Positions 42,493 through 51,821 of a stretch of 64,000 nucleotides of DNA are shown here, piece by piece (positions within the stretch are counted from its first letter, which is position 1; each line of letters opens with the position of its first letter). Under the pieces are notes generated by a model. The model worked only from the letters and a program-made list of their open reading frames with translations, had not been told where the DNA came from and did not search any database. Origin of the DNA: Variovorax sp. KK3 (GTDB lineage Bacteria; Pseudomonadota; Gammaproteobacteria; Burkholderiales; Burkholderiaceae_C); the NCBI RefSeq assembly GCF_001984055.1, contig NZ_LYVO01000019.1, positions 1 through 64,000 on the forward strand. The letters run 5' to 3'. The position numbers were made by a program, and so were the translations under genes.

Positions 42493-42768
42493 ATGCGGCA
42501 ACTGCTTTCCGTTTCTTCGCAATTGGGTCCGTGGATCAAGGCCGCCCGCCGCGAGGCGGGGCTGTCGCAGGAGCAGCTCGCATCGAGGCTGGGCATTAGC
42601 CAGAGCCGGATCTCGCACATGGAGCTTCACCCCGGCACCCTCAGCGTCGAGCAGCTGCTCTCCATCTTCTCCGTGCTCGGCCTCGAGATCATGATCGGAC
42701 CCAAGCCCTCCGGCGCACCGCCCGGTCTGGCACTGGCGGCCCGCGAACCCGCCCCTCCGGAGTGGTAG
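42493..42768 (+). CDS. hipB: HipB-like antitoxin, XRE helix-turn-helix
   Basis: 91 residues. An XRE-type helix-turn-helix spans about 14-68 (IKAARREAGLSQEQLASRLGISQSRISHMEL). The tail is Pro-rich (PSGAPPG..EPAPPEW) and probably flexible, as in HipB where it is degraded to free the toxin. The stop overlaps the GTG at 42762; the preferred hipA ATG is 2 bp past the stop. Confidence 0.87.
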   Translation: MRQLLSVSSQLGPWIKAARREAGLSQEQLASRLGISQSRISHMELHPGTLSVEQLLSIFSVLGLEIMIGPKPSGAPPGLALAAREPAPPEW

Positions 42769-42770
42769 CC

Positions 42771-44111
42771 ATGGGCCGCAAATCGCACGCACGCACGCTG
42801 TCGATCTGGGCCAACGGCGAACGCGTCGGCCGCTGGCACATGCCTGGCCGAGGCGAAGACGAACTGGTCTACGACGCGAACTGGCTGCGCTCCGCAGCCG
42901 GGCGGCCCTTGTCGCTGTCTCTACCGCTCATCGCGAACGCCGTGCATCGCGGCGACGCCGTGCGGAACTACTTCGACAACCTGCTGCCCGACAGCATCCC
43001 GATCCGGGAACGAATCGCAAGGCGCTTCCGGACGGGCTCGGCCGACACCTTCGATCTGCTCCAGGCCGTCGGGCGCGATTGCGTCGGCGCCATCCAGTTG
43101 CTGGGCGAGGACGACACACCCTCGGGCGTCGAACGCATCGAGGCAACGTCGCTGACCGAGCAGGACGTCGAGCGACTGCTCCAGCACGCCGTCGATCCCG
43201 GGCCCGCCGGCACGCCGAACACGGCAGAAGACGAACTGCGTATCTCACTCGCCGGCGCACAGGAAAAGACTGCGCTCCTATGGCACAGCGGCCAGTGGCT
43301 GCGGCCGCACGGCGCGACGCCCACCACCCACATCCTCAAGCTCCCGCTGGGCCTGGTCGGCCACCGCCGTGCCGACTTCAGCACCTCGGTGGAAAACGAA
43401 TGGCTGTGCCTCAACATCCTCCAGGCCTACGGCGTGCCCGCGCCCGACTCGGCGATCCTGCGCTTCGGCGCGCAGAAGGTGCTGGCCGTGGAGCGATTCG
43501 ATCGCCGGTGGCATTCGTCGGGCCGCTGGCTGCTGCGGCTGCCGCAAGAAGACTTCTGCCAGGCGCTGGGCCTGCCTTCGCACCTGAAGTACGAAGCCGA
43601 CGGCGGCCCCGGCATGCTGGCCCTGGCCGGCGTGCTGCGCCAGTCGGCCGAGGCGCGCCGCGACCTGGGGACATTGCTCACGGCGCAGATTCTTTTCTGG
43701 ATGCTCGGCGCACCCGATGGCCACGCCAAGAACTTCAGCATCCGCCTGCAGCCGGAGGGCCGCTACCGGCTCACGCCGCTCTACGACGTGATGTCGATCT
43801 GGCCGGTGGAGGGCAACGGCCCGAACCAGTTCTCACGCCACGAGGCCAAGCTGGCCATGGCGGTGCTCGGCAAGAACAAGCACTACCATTTCAAGACCAT
43901 CCAGCGCCGGCACTTCAACGAGACGGCGCGCAAGTGCCTGTACGGCAACGATGCCGAAAACTTGGTCCAAGCCATCCTGGCGCGCACGCCGCAGGTGATC
44001 GCCCAGGTGGCGGCGCAGCTTCCCGCGGGATTTCCGCAACGGGTCGCGGACACCATCCTGAAAGGCCTCGCCGATGCGGCGCGGCGCCTCGAAGCCATGC
44101 CACCGTCCTAG
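42771..44111 (+). CDS. hipA: HipA-like serine/threonine kinase toxin
   Basis: 446 residues from ATG 42771. It has the HipA N-subdomain (SIWANGERVGRWHM), the auto-phosphorylated loop serine Ser159 in ISLAGAQEKTALL, the catalytic Asp316 in APDGHAKNF and the metal-binding Asp339 in LYDVMS. All key residues are present, so the toxin should be active. HipA kinases phosphorylate aminoacyl-tRNA synthetases such as GltX and arrest growth. HipB neutralises it and represses the pair. The length is close to E. coli HipA (440). Confidence 0.92.
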   Translation: MGRKSHARTLSIWANGERVGRWHMPGRGEDELVYDANWLRSAAGRPLSLSLPLIANAVHRGDAVRNYFDNLLPDSIPIRERIARRFRTGSADTFDLLQAVGRDCVGAIQLLGEDDTPSGVERIEATSLTEQDVERLLQHAVDPGPAGTPNTAEDELRISLAGAQEKTALLWHSGQWLRPHGATPTTHILKLPLGLVGHRRADFSTSVENEWLCLNILQAYGVPAPDSAILRFGAQKVLAVERFDRRWHSSGRWLLRLPQEDFCQALGLPSHLKYEADGGPGMLALAGVLRQSAEARRDLGTLLTAQILFWMLGAPDGHAKNFSIRLQPEGRYRLTPLYDVMSIWPVEGNGPNQFSRHEAKLAMAVLGKNKHYHFKTIQRRHFNETARKCLYGNDAENLVQAILARTPQVIAQVAAQLPAGFPQRVADTILKGLADAARRLEAMPPS

Positions 44112-44145
44112 TGCCTGGACCTCAACCAGAACCTGGGGGCCAAGC

Positions 44146-44996
44146 CTAGAAATACGCCCGCGCGTAATTGATCGGCGCATGGTCCGCCAGGTCGCGCAGC
44201 AGCACCGCGCCGCGCTTCCACGCATGGTCGACCACGTAGCTCGCCCGGCCCTTGGCGCGGTCGCTTTCGATGAACCCGACGTCCGGGTTGTGCATGGGCT
44301 GCCCGTCGCAGCTGATGTAGCAGGTGGGCCCTGCATGAGCATAGAGCGAGAAGGCCGGCGGGAGCTGCGTGACGATGTCGCAGCCGTTGACCAGCCTCAG
44401 CATCTCGACGTCGGCGAGCGCGGCCACGAACGCCGTGTTGCCGACGCGCGGCCCACCCAGGGTGACGATCAGGTTCGGCGGCATCACGGTGGCGATCAGC
44501 GTCGCGAGCGCGCCGCCGAGGCTGTGGCCGCAGAAGATCAGCGCACGGCGGCTTGCGCCCTCCCCTGCATCGAGCCATTCGCGCACGGCCGGCAGCAGGG
44601 CACGCGCCGCGCGTGCGAAACCGGCGTGCACCCGGCCGCCGCTCTCGGGCCAGTCGACCTGGTTCGCCTGCAGGCTGGTGGCGATGTCGCGAATCTCGTC
44701 GGGCTGGGTACCGCGGAACGCGACCAGCGCCGTGCCGTCGGCATGCATCGCCGCGAAGGCGAAGCTGTGCGTGCCTTCGTGCGTGATGAGCGTCGGGGCG
44801 CCGAAGCCGCGGAGGCCAGTGCGTCGGCCAGGCGCCGGTGCTCGGCTTCGGAGAGCTCGGCCCGGTAGTAGGCCAGCCGCGCGGCCTCGATCGCCCATTG
44901 GGCGTCGCTGAGGCTGCGGCCGGGCTCGAACAGGGTGTCGTGGCGCTCGGGCGAATAGAGCGCGGTGCGGCTGGGGTCGTAGGCGATGCCGCTCAT
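44146..44996 (-). pseudogene. lipase (class 3-like), frameshifted
   Basis: The N-terminus starts at ATG 44996 (MSGIAYDPSRTALYSPERHD), overlapping the stop of the depolymerase gene (ATGA). It runs in one frame to about 44808. The remainder continues in another frame (FGAPTLITHEGTHSFAF, lipase box GHSLGG, to the stop at 44146). A single missing G in the GCGGC run near 44806-44810 would restore one reading frame of about 280 residues. Either the gene is inactive or the assembly has an error here. The GHSLGGALATL and LGGPRVGN motifs are those of alpha/beta-hydrolase lipases. Confidence 0.75.
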
Positions 44997-46039
44997 GAAT
45001 CGATCGCCTTGAACTGCTTGGTCACGAAGCCCCAGATCAGCCGCGAGGCATTGGGCCCGGCGGCATCGCTGAAGGGCAGCCGCGGCGCGCCGCCGCTCCA
45101 CGCATGGCCGAGGCCGGCGATTTCGCACAGCGTGACGAAGGTGCGGCCCTCGCGCTTGAATTCCGTCACCCGCATGGGATGCCGCTTGCCGCGCTGCACG
45201 GTGCGTTCGATGCCGGGCCGGGCACCGGTGGCTGCAGCCCACACGGTAGCCGTGCTCATCGCATTGCTGGCCGACACGACGATGTCCACATCGCCATGCA
45301 ACACCAGCAGCGGCGGCAGGGTGGTGAAGACGGCTGCAGCGCCCATCGCCTTGCCCACCGCAGTGACGGGCATCGGCGGCACCTGGCGGCCCCGCATGGC
45401 GCTCAGCGCGGTAGCCGACGAACGGGCGGCGCCGGGCGCCACGCCCGAGTGCATGGCCGCGGCCTTGAAGCGCGCCGGGTAGCGCGTGGCCATGAGCGCC
45501 GCCATGCCGGCGCCGGCGGAGAGCCCGGCAACGGCGACACGGTCGCGGTCGATCGGGTAGAGCACCTTGACCTGGTCGACCGCCGCCATGAGCGTCGCGG
45601 CCTCGGCGTCGGCCTTGCCGGAGCGCCGGTCGTACCAGTTCCAGCAGCCCTGCGGATTGACCAGCCGGTCCTGCTCGGGGTACAGCACGAAGAAGCGTTC
45701 GCGTGCCGCGATGAGGTTCATGCGGGTGCTCGCGGCGAAGTCACGCCCCGTCTGGCCGCAGCCGTGCAGCATGACCAGCAAAGGCAGGCGCTCCCCCACG
45801 ACAACCCCCGGCGGCCGGTACAGGTGATAGCGGCGCGCACCGCCGGGGCCGATGGCGAGCCCGGAGAGCCAGTCGCCCGGCCCACGCGGGGGCTTGATCT
45901 GTTCGGCTGCGGCGCGCTGCACCTGGGTGGCGATGCGCTTGCCGCTGCGCAGCGTGGCCTTGGTGAGCGCGCTTACCCCGCGCTGGTAGGCGCGGGCGAA
46001 TGCGGAGGCGGCGGACGTGGACGAGCGGCGACGAGCCAT
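44993..46039 (-). CDS. PHB depolymerase family esterase
   Basis: 348 residues. Oxyanion-hole motif VMLHGCGQTG (89-98) and lipase box GLSAG with Ser174, typical of the extracellular type 1 catalytic domain of polyhydroxybutyrate depolymerases and feruloyl esterases. The N-terminal 50 residues are basic and Ala/Ser/Arg-rich with no clear signal peptide, so the site of action is uncertain. No substrate-binding domain is visible. It is coupled to the frameshifted lipase downstream, suggesting a former esterase pair. Confidence 0.87.
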   Translation of the reverse strand: MARRRSSTSAASAFARAYQRGVSALTKATLRSGKRIATQVQRAAAEQIKPPRGPGDWLSGLAIGPGGARRYHLYRPPGVVVGERLPLLVMLHGCGQTGRDFAASTRMNLIAARERFFVLYPEQDRLVNPQGCWNWYDRRSGKADAEAATLMAAVDQVKVLYPIDRDRVAVAGLSAGAGMAALMATRYPARFKAAAMHSGVAPGAARSSATALSAMRGRQVPPMPVTAVGKAMGAAAVFTTLPPLLVLHGDVDIVVSASNAMSTATVWAAATGARPGIERTVQRGKRHPMRVTEFKREGRTFVTLCEIAGLGHAWSGGAPRLPFSDAAGPNASRLIWGFVTKQFKAIDS

Positions 46040-46115
46040 GGTGCGAGAGCGGGAACTGGCCGCACCTTAGCAGCTTCCGGGCCGCGGGCAACCCGGCCGA
46101 AGAAGGCTCGAAGGC

Positions 46116-47033
46116 TCAGTACACCTCGGGCACGATCATCGCGGCCGGCACCGGCTGGCGCAGGTAGTCGGCGTGGCGCACGCGAGCCGGCAGCTCGATC
46201 GGCGGATGCGGCACCTCGTGGTAGGGCATCTGCCCCAGCAGGTGGCTGATGCAGTTCAGGCGCGCCTTCTTCTTGTCGACCGCCTGCACCACCCACCAGG
46301 GGGCTTCGGCGATGTGGGTACGCTCGAGCATGGTTTCCTTGGCCTTGGTGTATTCCTCCCAACGGCGGCGGGATTCCAGGTCCATCGGGCTGAGCTTCCA
46401 CTGCTTGAGCGGGTCGTGGATGCGGCCGAGGAAGCGCATGTGCTGCTCTTCGTCGGTGATGGAGAACCAGTACTTGATCAGCTTGATGCCGGAGCGCACC
46501 AGCATGCGCTCGAAGTCGGGCACCGTGCGGAAGAACTCTTCGTACTCGTCGTCGGTGCAGAAGCCCATCACGCGCTCGACGCCGGCGCGGTTGTACCAGC
46601 TGCGATCGAACAGCACCATCTCGCCCGCAGCCGGCAGATGCGACACGTAGCGCTGAAAGTACCACTGCGTGCGTTCGCGGTCGTTCGGTGCGGGCAGCGC
46701 CGCCACGCGGGCCACGCGGGGGTTGAGCCGCTGGGTGATGCGCTTGATCACGCCGCCCTTGCCCGCCGCATCGCGGCCTTCGAACAGGATCACGACCTTC
46801 TGGCGCGAGTGCTGCACCCAGTCCTGCAGCTTGACCAGTTCGCCCTGCAGGCGGAACAGCTCCTTGAAGTAGGCCCGGCGCGCGTCCTTGTCGGTCGCGT
46901 TGCCGGATTCGAGCTCTTCCACGTTGCGGTCCTCGATCTCGAGTTCAAGTTCCTCGTCGTAGCTGTCGATCAGGTCGCGCGCGATGCGCTGCACCAGCTC
47001 GTCTTGGTTGCTCAGGGTGGAAGGCAGCGTCAT
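46116..47033 (-). CDS. ppk2: polyphosphate kinase 2 (PPK2)
   Basis: 305 residues from the ATG at 47033. Walker A FEGRDAAGKGG begins near residue 85, with Walker B LFDRSWYNRAGVE at 141-153 and the lid segment RTQWYFQRYVSHLP. PPK2 enzymes transfer phosphate between polyphosphate and nucleoside di- or monophosphates in the cytoplasm. It is divergent from the Pit phosphate transporter across a 148-bp gap with a Pho-box-like sequence, a logical pairing for phosphate storage. Confidence 0.94.
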   Translation of the reverse strand: MTLPSTLSNQDELVQRIARDLIDSYDEELELEIEDRNVEELESGNATDKDARRAYFKELFRLQGELVKLQDWVQHSRQKVVILFEGRDAAGKGGVIKRITQRLNPRVARVAALPAPNDRERTQWYFQRYVSHLPAAGEMVLFDRSWYNRAGVERVMGFCTDDEYEEFFRTVPDFERMLVRSGIKLIKYWFSITDEEQHMRFLGRIHDPLKQWKLSPMDLESRRRWEEYTKAKETMLERTHIAEAPWWVVQAVDKKKARLNCISHLLGQMPYHEVPHPPIELPARVRHADYLRQPVPAAMIVPEVY

Positions 47034-47080
47034 GGCAGGGCGGGGGAATACAGGAGGAAGACCCATCCTGCCCCTGCGAA

Positions 47081-47098
47081 ATGACGAATTGGTGACAG
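47081..47098 (-). promoter_or_regulatory. candidate PhoB box
   Basis: Read on the minus strand: CTGTCAC-CAAT-TCGTCAT, two 7-bp direct half-sites with 4-bp spacing, matching 6 of 7 and 5 of 7 positions of the CTGTCAT Pho-box half-site. It lies 48 bp upstream of the ppk2 start and 84 bp from the divergent pit start. Confidence 0.45.
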
Positions 47099-47181
47099 AC
47101 TGAAAGCCCTGCCCGCGTCGTCACAACACTGACATACGGCGCGAACAGCATGGCGCGAAGCTTCACAACATCTCCAAGACC

Positions 47182-48810
47182 ATGAGCTCGATCGTCGCCG
47201 AAACTTCGTCTGCGGCCGCTTCGGCCGCGGGCCGCCCGCAGCTCGACAGCAAGCCCGGAGCGGCCACCCTGGTGGTCTTCGTCGGGCTGCTGGCAGCAGG
47301 GCTGCTATACACGGCCTGGAGCCTGGCCCAGGACGTGACCGCCACGGGCACTCCGATCACCACCTACGTACCCTTCATCCTGCTCGGCGTGGCCTTGCTG
47401 ATCGCGCTGGGCTTCGAGTTCGTCAACGGCTTCCACGACACCGCGAACGCCGTCGCGACCGTGATCTACACCCATTCGCTGCCGCCCAATTTCGCGGTCG
47501 TGTGGTCGGGCTTCTTCAACTTCCTCGGCGTGCTGGTCTCCAGCGGCGCCGTGGCCTTCGGCATCATCTCGCTGCTGCCGGTGGAACTGATCCTGCAGGT
47601 GGGCTCGGGCGCCGGCTTCGCGATGGTGTTCGCACTGCTCATCGCGGCCATCGTCTGGAACCTCGGCACCTGGTGGCTGGGCTTGCCGGCCTCGTCGTCG
47701 CACACCCTGATCGGTTCGATCATCGGCGTGGGCGTGGCCAACGCGCTGATGCACGGGCGTGACGGCACCAGCGGCGTGGACTGGGCACAGGCCACCAAGG
47801 TGGGTTATTCGCTGCTGCTGTCGCCGCTGGTGGGCTTCTGCTGCGCGGCGCTGCTGCTGCTGGCCCTGCGCGCACTGGTGAAGAGCCGCGAGCTCTACGA
47901 AGAGCCGAAGGGCAACGCCCCGCCGCCCTGGTGGATCCGCGGCATCCTGATCCTGACCTGCACCGGCGTGTCCTTTGCGCACGGTTCGAACGACGGCCAG
48001 AAGGGCATGGGCCTGATCATGCTGATCCTGGTCGGCACGGTGCCGATGGCCTATGCGCTCAACCGCGCGATGCCGGCCGACCAGACGGTGCAGTTCGTCG
48101 CCGTCGCCGAGCTGGCGCAGAACGCGCTGGTGCGCAGCGCGTCGGGCGCCGTGCCCGCGCCGCAACCGGCGCAGGCGCGCGACACGCTCTCGACCTATGT
48201 CCGCACCAAGGAATTCGGGCCAGCCGTGGTGCCGGCCGTCGCGGCCATCACCGGCAGCATCGGCGCGCAGGTGCGCGAGCACGGCTCGCTCGCCGCCGTA
48301 CCGGCCGAGAAGGTCGCCAACGTGCGCAACGACATGTACCTCGCCTCCGAAGCGATAAGGCTGCTCGACAAGAGCGGCGCAGCAAGGTTGGACGAGGATG
48401 CCAAGGCCAAGGTCGACGCCTTCCGCAAGGAGATCGACGACGCGACCAAGTTCATTCCCCTGTGGGTGAAGGTGGCGGTGGCCATCGCGCTGGGCCTTGG
48501 CACCATGGTGGGCTGGAAGCGCATCGTCGTGACGGTGGGCGAGAAGATCGGCAAGACGCACCTGACCTATGCGCAGGGCGCTTCGGCCGAATTGGTGGCC
48601 ATGGTCACGATCGGCGCGGCGGACATCTACGGGTTGCCGGTCTCGACGACCCAAGTGCTTTCGTCGGGCGTGGCCGGCACCATGGCAGCCAACAGATCGG
48701 GGCTGCAGATGGCCACGCTGCGCAACTTGTTGCTGGCCTGGGTGCTGACGCTTCCGGCCGCGATCATCCTGTCGGGCTCCCTATATTGGCTGTTCACGCA
48801 TTTCTTCTGA
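47182..48810 (+). CDS. inorganic phosphate transporter, Pit family
   Basis: 542 residues. It has two copies of the Pit signature: GFEFVNGFHDTANAVATVIYT near residues 76-96 and VSFAHGSNDGQKGMGLIM near 259-276. About ten membrane segments are split by a cytoplasmic insertion of about 130 residues (about 300-430). Pit proteins import metal-phosphate with protons at low affinity. It is larger than E. coli PitA (499) because of the insertion. Divergence from ppk2 suggests coordinated phosphate uptake and polyphosphate metabolism. Confidence 0.93.
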   Translation: MSSIVAETSSAAASAAGRPQLDSKPGAATLVVFVGLLAAGLLYTAWSLAQDVTATGTPITTYVPFILLGVALLIALGFEFVNGFHDTANAVATVIYTHSLPPNFAVVWSGFFNFLGVLVSSGAVAFGIISLLPVELILQVGSGAGFAMVFALLIAAIVWNLGTWWLGLPASSSHTLIGSIIGVGVANALMHGRDGTSGVDWAQATKVGYSLLLSPLVGFCCAALLLLALRALVKSRELYEEPKGNAPPPWWIRGILILTCTGVSFAHGSNDGQKGMGLIMLILVGTVPMAYALNRAMPADQTVQFVAVAELAQNALVRSASGAVPAPQPAQARDTLSTYVRTKEFGPAVVPAVAAITGSIGAQVREHGSLAAVPAEKVANVRNDMYLASEAIRLLDKSGAARLDEDAKAKVDAFRKEIDDATKFIPLWVKVAVAIALGLGTMVGWKRIVVTVGEKIGKTHLTYAQGASAELVAMVTIGAADIYGLPVSTTQVLSSGVAGTMAANRSGLQMATLRNLLLAWVLTLPAAIILSGSLYWLFTHFF

Positions 48811-48967
48811 GTTTTCTTCCGAGTTTCCGCTCCTGAACCGCCCCGTCCTGCCCTCGCCCCGGGATATCGCGTCCGCCCCCTACGGCGGCGACGAAGCCGG
48901 CCTGATCTGCGGCTACCTCTTCGACGCGACAGCCGACGATTCGGCGCGTGCCATCGACTCGAACGAA

Positions 48968-49876
48968 GTGGCCGACTGGCTCGCGCAGCAAACGGTGCCC
49001 GAGGGCGCCTATCTGTGGCTGCATTTCAACCTGAGCCATGCGCAGGCGGAGCGCTGGCTTCATCGCCATGCTCGGCTGGCCGACACCTTCTTCGAGACCC
49101 TCAAAGACGGCATGCATTCCACCCGCATCGAGCGGGCCGACGATTCGCTGATCGCCGTGATCAACGACGTCCATTTCGACTTCAGCTTCGAACCGTCGGA
49201 CATCTCGACCCTGTGGATCAACGTCGGCCAACACCTGGTGGTGACGGCGCGCACCAAGCCGCTGCGTTCGGTCGATGCGCTGCGCACGGCCGTGAAGGCG
49301 GGCGATGTGCCGCTGTCGAGCGCCGAGTTGCTGGAGCACCTGCTGCGCGTGCAGGCCGATGTGCTGGTGAACGTGGTGCGCGGCGTGACCGCCCGCGTCG
49401 ACGCGATCGAGGACGACTTGCTGATCGGGCGACTCGACCACAAGCGCGCGCGGCTGGGCGAGATGCGGCGGCTGCTCGTGCGGCTGCAGCGCCTGCTGGC
49501 ACCGGAGCCGGGCGCGCTGTTCCGCCTCTTGCAGAAGCCGCCGGAATGGCTGGCCGAGGACGATGCGCAGAAGCTGCGCGGCGCGACCGAGGAGTTCTCG
49601 GTGGTGCTGCGCGACATGGGCGCATTGCAGGAGCGCATCAAGCTGCTGCAGGAAGAAATCGCCGCCAACGTCAACGAGGACACCAGCCGCAGCCTGTTCG
49701 TGCTGACCGTGGTGACAGTACTCGCACGCCCGATCAACATCCTGGCTGGCCTGTTCGGCATGAACGTCGGCGGCATTCCGCTGGCCGAAAACAAGCATGG
49801 GTTCTGGATCCTGCTGGCGATCGTGATCACATTCACCGTGGTCGCCGCCTGGGTCGCGTTTCGCCGCAAACGGTGA
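48968..49876 (+). CDS. CorA-like/ZntB-type magnesium or zinc transporter
   Basis: 302 residues from the first canonical in-frame start (GTG 48968). A large cytoplasmic alpha-beta and coiled region is followed by two C-terminal membrane segments, with the GMN-type selectivity motif in LAGLFGMNVGGIP. Family-like sequence (GLICGYLFDATADDS) continues in frame upstream to at least 48887 without ATG, GTG or TTG. A CTG at 48833 or a rare ATT are the only candidates, so the true N-terminus is probably longer by about 40 residues. It lies just after pit. Confidence 0.82.
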   Translation: MADWLAQQTVPEGAYLWLHFNLSHAQAERWLHRHARLADTFFETLKDGMHSTRIERADDSLIAVINDVHFDFSFEPSDISTLWINVGQHLVVTARTKPLRSVDALRTAVKAGDVPLSSAELLEHLLRVQADVLVNVVRGVTARVDAIEDDLLIGRLDHKRARLGEMRRLLVRLQRLLAPEPGALFRLLQKPPEWLAEDDAQKLRGATEEFSVVLRDMGALQERIKLLQEEIAANVNEDTSRSLFVLTVVTVLARPINILAGLFGMNVGGIPLAENKHGFWILLAIVITFTVVAAWVAFRRKR

Positions 49877-49977
49877 AAGCACCCGCCGGCGCCCCTTGTT
49901 TGCTACGCATTCGATAGCGCGAGGGGCAGCCGCCATGCGCCCTGCAAGCCCATGCAAGAAAGAATAAGATTCGGGGC

Positions 49978-50832
49978 GTGTCTTCCATCCTGAACGCCGA
50001 CCTGCATTGCCACTCCGTGGTGTCCGACGGCACCCTGACGCCCGAGGCCCTGGCCGCCCGCGCAGCCGCCAACGGCGTCGAACTGTGGGCGCTGACCGAC
50101 CACGACGAGATCGGCGGCCAGCACCGTGCCGCGGCCGCGGCACGCAGCCACGGCATGAAGTACCTCACCGGCACCGAGATCTCGGTGACCTTCGCCAACG
50201 AGACCGTGCACATCGTCGGCCTGGGCTTCGACCCGGACGATGCGGCCATCAGCGAGGGCCTGTACGACACGCGCGGTGGCCGCGGCCGGCGGGCGCAGGA
50301 GATGTCGGAAGGCCTGGCCAAGGTGGGCATCCAGGGCGCCTACGAAGGCGCGCTCAAGTACGTGGGCAATCCCGAGCTCATTTCGCGCACCCATTTCGCC
50401 CGCTTCCTGGTCGAGCAGGGGCACTGCCGCGACACCTCCGAGGTGTTCCGCAAGTTCCTGACCGAAGGCAAGCCCGGCTTCGTGCCGCACCGCTGGGCCG
50501 CGTTGAAGGACGCCGTGCGGTGGATCACCGAGGCCAAGGGCCTCGCCGTCATTGCGCATCCGGGCCGCTACAAGTTCACCGCCAACGAGGAATACGCCTT
50601 GTTCCTGGAGTTCAAGGAACACGGCGGGCGGGCCATCGAGGTGGTGACGGGCAGCCACACGACGGCCGAATACACCGAATACGCCGACAAGGCCCTCGAG
50701 TTCGGCTTCGCCGCCTCGCGCGGCAGCGACTTCCACAGCCCCGACGAGAGCCATTGCGACCTGGGCCAGCTGCCCCTGCTGCCCGGGAAGCTCACCCCCG
50801 TGTGGGAGCTGCTGCAAGACCGCATCCAGTGA
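49978..50832 (+). CDS. PHP-domain phosphoesterase (RNase AM/YciV-like)
   Basis: 284 residues from GTG 49978. PHP motif I NADLHCHSVVSDG (6-18), motif II LTDHDEIGG (about 38-46), GTEISV, IAHPGRYK and SRGSDFHS give a three-metal phosphatase site. Close relatives in beta- and gammaproteobacteria are 3',5'-nucleoside bisphosphate phosphatases and 5'-3' exonucleases that trim RNA. It is coupled to the EamA gene downstream (GTGA overlap). Confidence 0.9.
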   Translation: MSSILNADLHCHSVVSDGTLTPEALAARAAANGVELWALTDHDEIGGQHRAAAAARSHGMKYLTGTEISVTFANETVHIVGLGFDPDDAAISEGLYDTRGGRGRRAQEMSEGLAKVGIQGAYEGALKYVGNPELISRTHFARFLVEQGHCRDTSEVFRKFLTEGKPGFVPHRWAALKDAVRWITEAKGLAVIAHPGRYKFTANEEYALFLEFKEHGGRAIEVVTGSHTTAEYTEYADKALEFGFAASRGSDFHSPDESHCDLGQLPLLPGKLTPVWELLQDRIQ

Positions 50833-51776
50833 CGGGTCCGACCACGACCACCGGCGGCCTGGACGTCCGGAAGAGTTCGCGCGACATCGAGTCGGAACGC
50901 ATTCTCGCCGGCATCGGCCTGGTGCTGCTGGCCACGGCCTGCTTCGCCACGCTCGACACGGCGACCAAGCTGTCGACCGCGGGCGTGCCGATCTTGATGG
51001 GGGTGTGGTTCCGCTATGCGTTCCAGGCCATCGCGACCACCGTCGTGCTGCTGCCGCGCGAAGGCGCTGCGCTGCTGCGGACGCGGCATCCAAAGTTTCA
51101 GCTCCTGCGGGGCGCGCTGCTGCTGACGTCGAGCACGCTGGCCTTCTTCAGCCTGCGGTACATGCCGGTGGCTGAATTCACCTCGATCGTGCTGATCGCA
51201 CCGCTGGTCATCACGCTGCTGGCCGCCATCACGCTCAACGAGCAGGTGTCGCCACTGCGTTGGGCCTTGGTGGCGGGTGGCTTCGTCGGCACGCTGGTCA
51301 TCCTGCGGCCCGGCGGCGAGGCGCTGAGCTGGGCCGTGCTGCTGCCGATCGGTCTGGTGCTCACCAACGCGTGGTTCCAGGTGCTCACGAGCAAGCTGGT
51401 GCGCACCGAGAACCCGCTGACGATGCACTTCTATACCGGTTGGGTCGGCACGCTGATGGCCTCGCTGGCCCTGCCCTTCGTGTGGACCTCGCTGCCGGGC
51501 TGGGAATGGTGGGCGCTGCTGTGCCTGATGGGCTTCCTGGGTACCGTGGGGCACTTCATCCTGATCCTGGCCTACCAGCGCGCCCCTGCTTCCACGCTCA
51601 CGCCGTACCTCTATGCGCAGATCGCCTTCGCCATGCTGGGCGGCTGGGTCATGTTCTCGCAGGTGCCGGACCGCCTCTCGCTGATCGGCATGGCGCTGAT
51701 CGCCGTCTGCGGCGCGGCCGGCGCCTGGCTTACCGTGCGCGAGCGGCGGGTGCCGATCGAACCTGCGGAGTCGTAG
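50829..51776 (+). CDS. EamA/DMT superfamily transporter
   Basis: 315 residues from GTG 50829, which overlaps the preceding TGA; the longer open frame upstream is only a shifted reading of the PHP gene. Ten predicted membrane segments in two EamA repeats (VLLATACFATLDTATKL, LPIGLVLTNAWFQVLTSK). Such proteins export metabolites or amino acids; the substrate is unknown. Confidence 0.88.
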   Translation: MTGPTTTTGGLDVRKSSRDIESERILAGIGLVLLATACFATLDTATKLSTAGVPILMGVWFRYAFQAIATTVVLLPREGAALLRTRHPKFQLLRGALLLTSSTLAFFSLRYMPVAEFTSIVLIAPLVITLLAAITLNEQVSPLRWALVAGGFVGTLVILRPGGEALSWAVLLPIGLVLTNAWFQVLTSKLVRTENPLTMHFYTGWVGTLMASLALPFVWTSLPGWEWWALLCLMGFLGTVGHFILILAYQRAPASTLTPYLYAQIAFAMLGGWVMFSQVPDRLSLIGMALIAVCGAAGAWLTVRERRVPIEPAES

Positions 51777-51821
51777 CGGGCGAGCCCGATCCTTGCTACG
51801 CGGCACAATGCAACGAGCACC

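Noticed and set aside
44538..45242. Separate 234-codon minus-strand gene upstream of the lipase
   Set aside because: Only its middle part (from the ATG at 44996 to about 44808) looks real, and that is the N-terminus of the frameshifted lipase. The rest overlaps the depolymerase gene.
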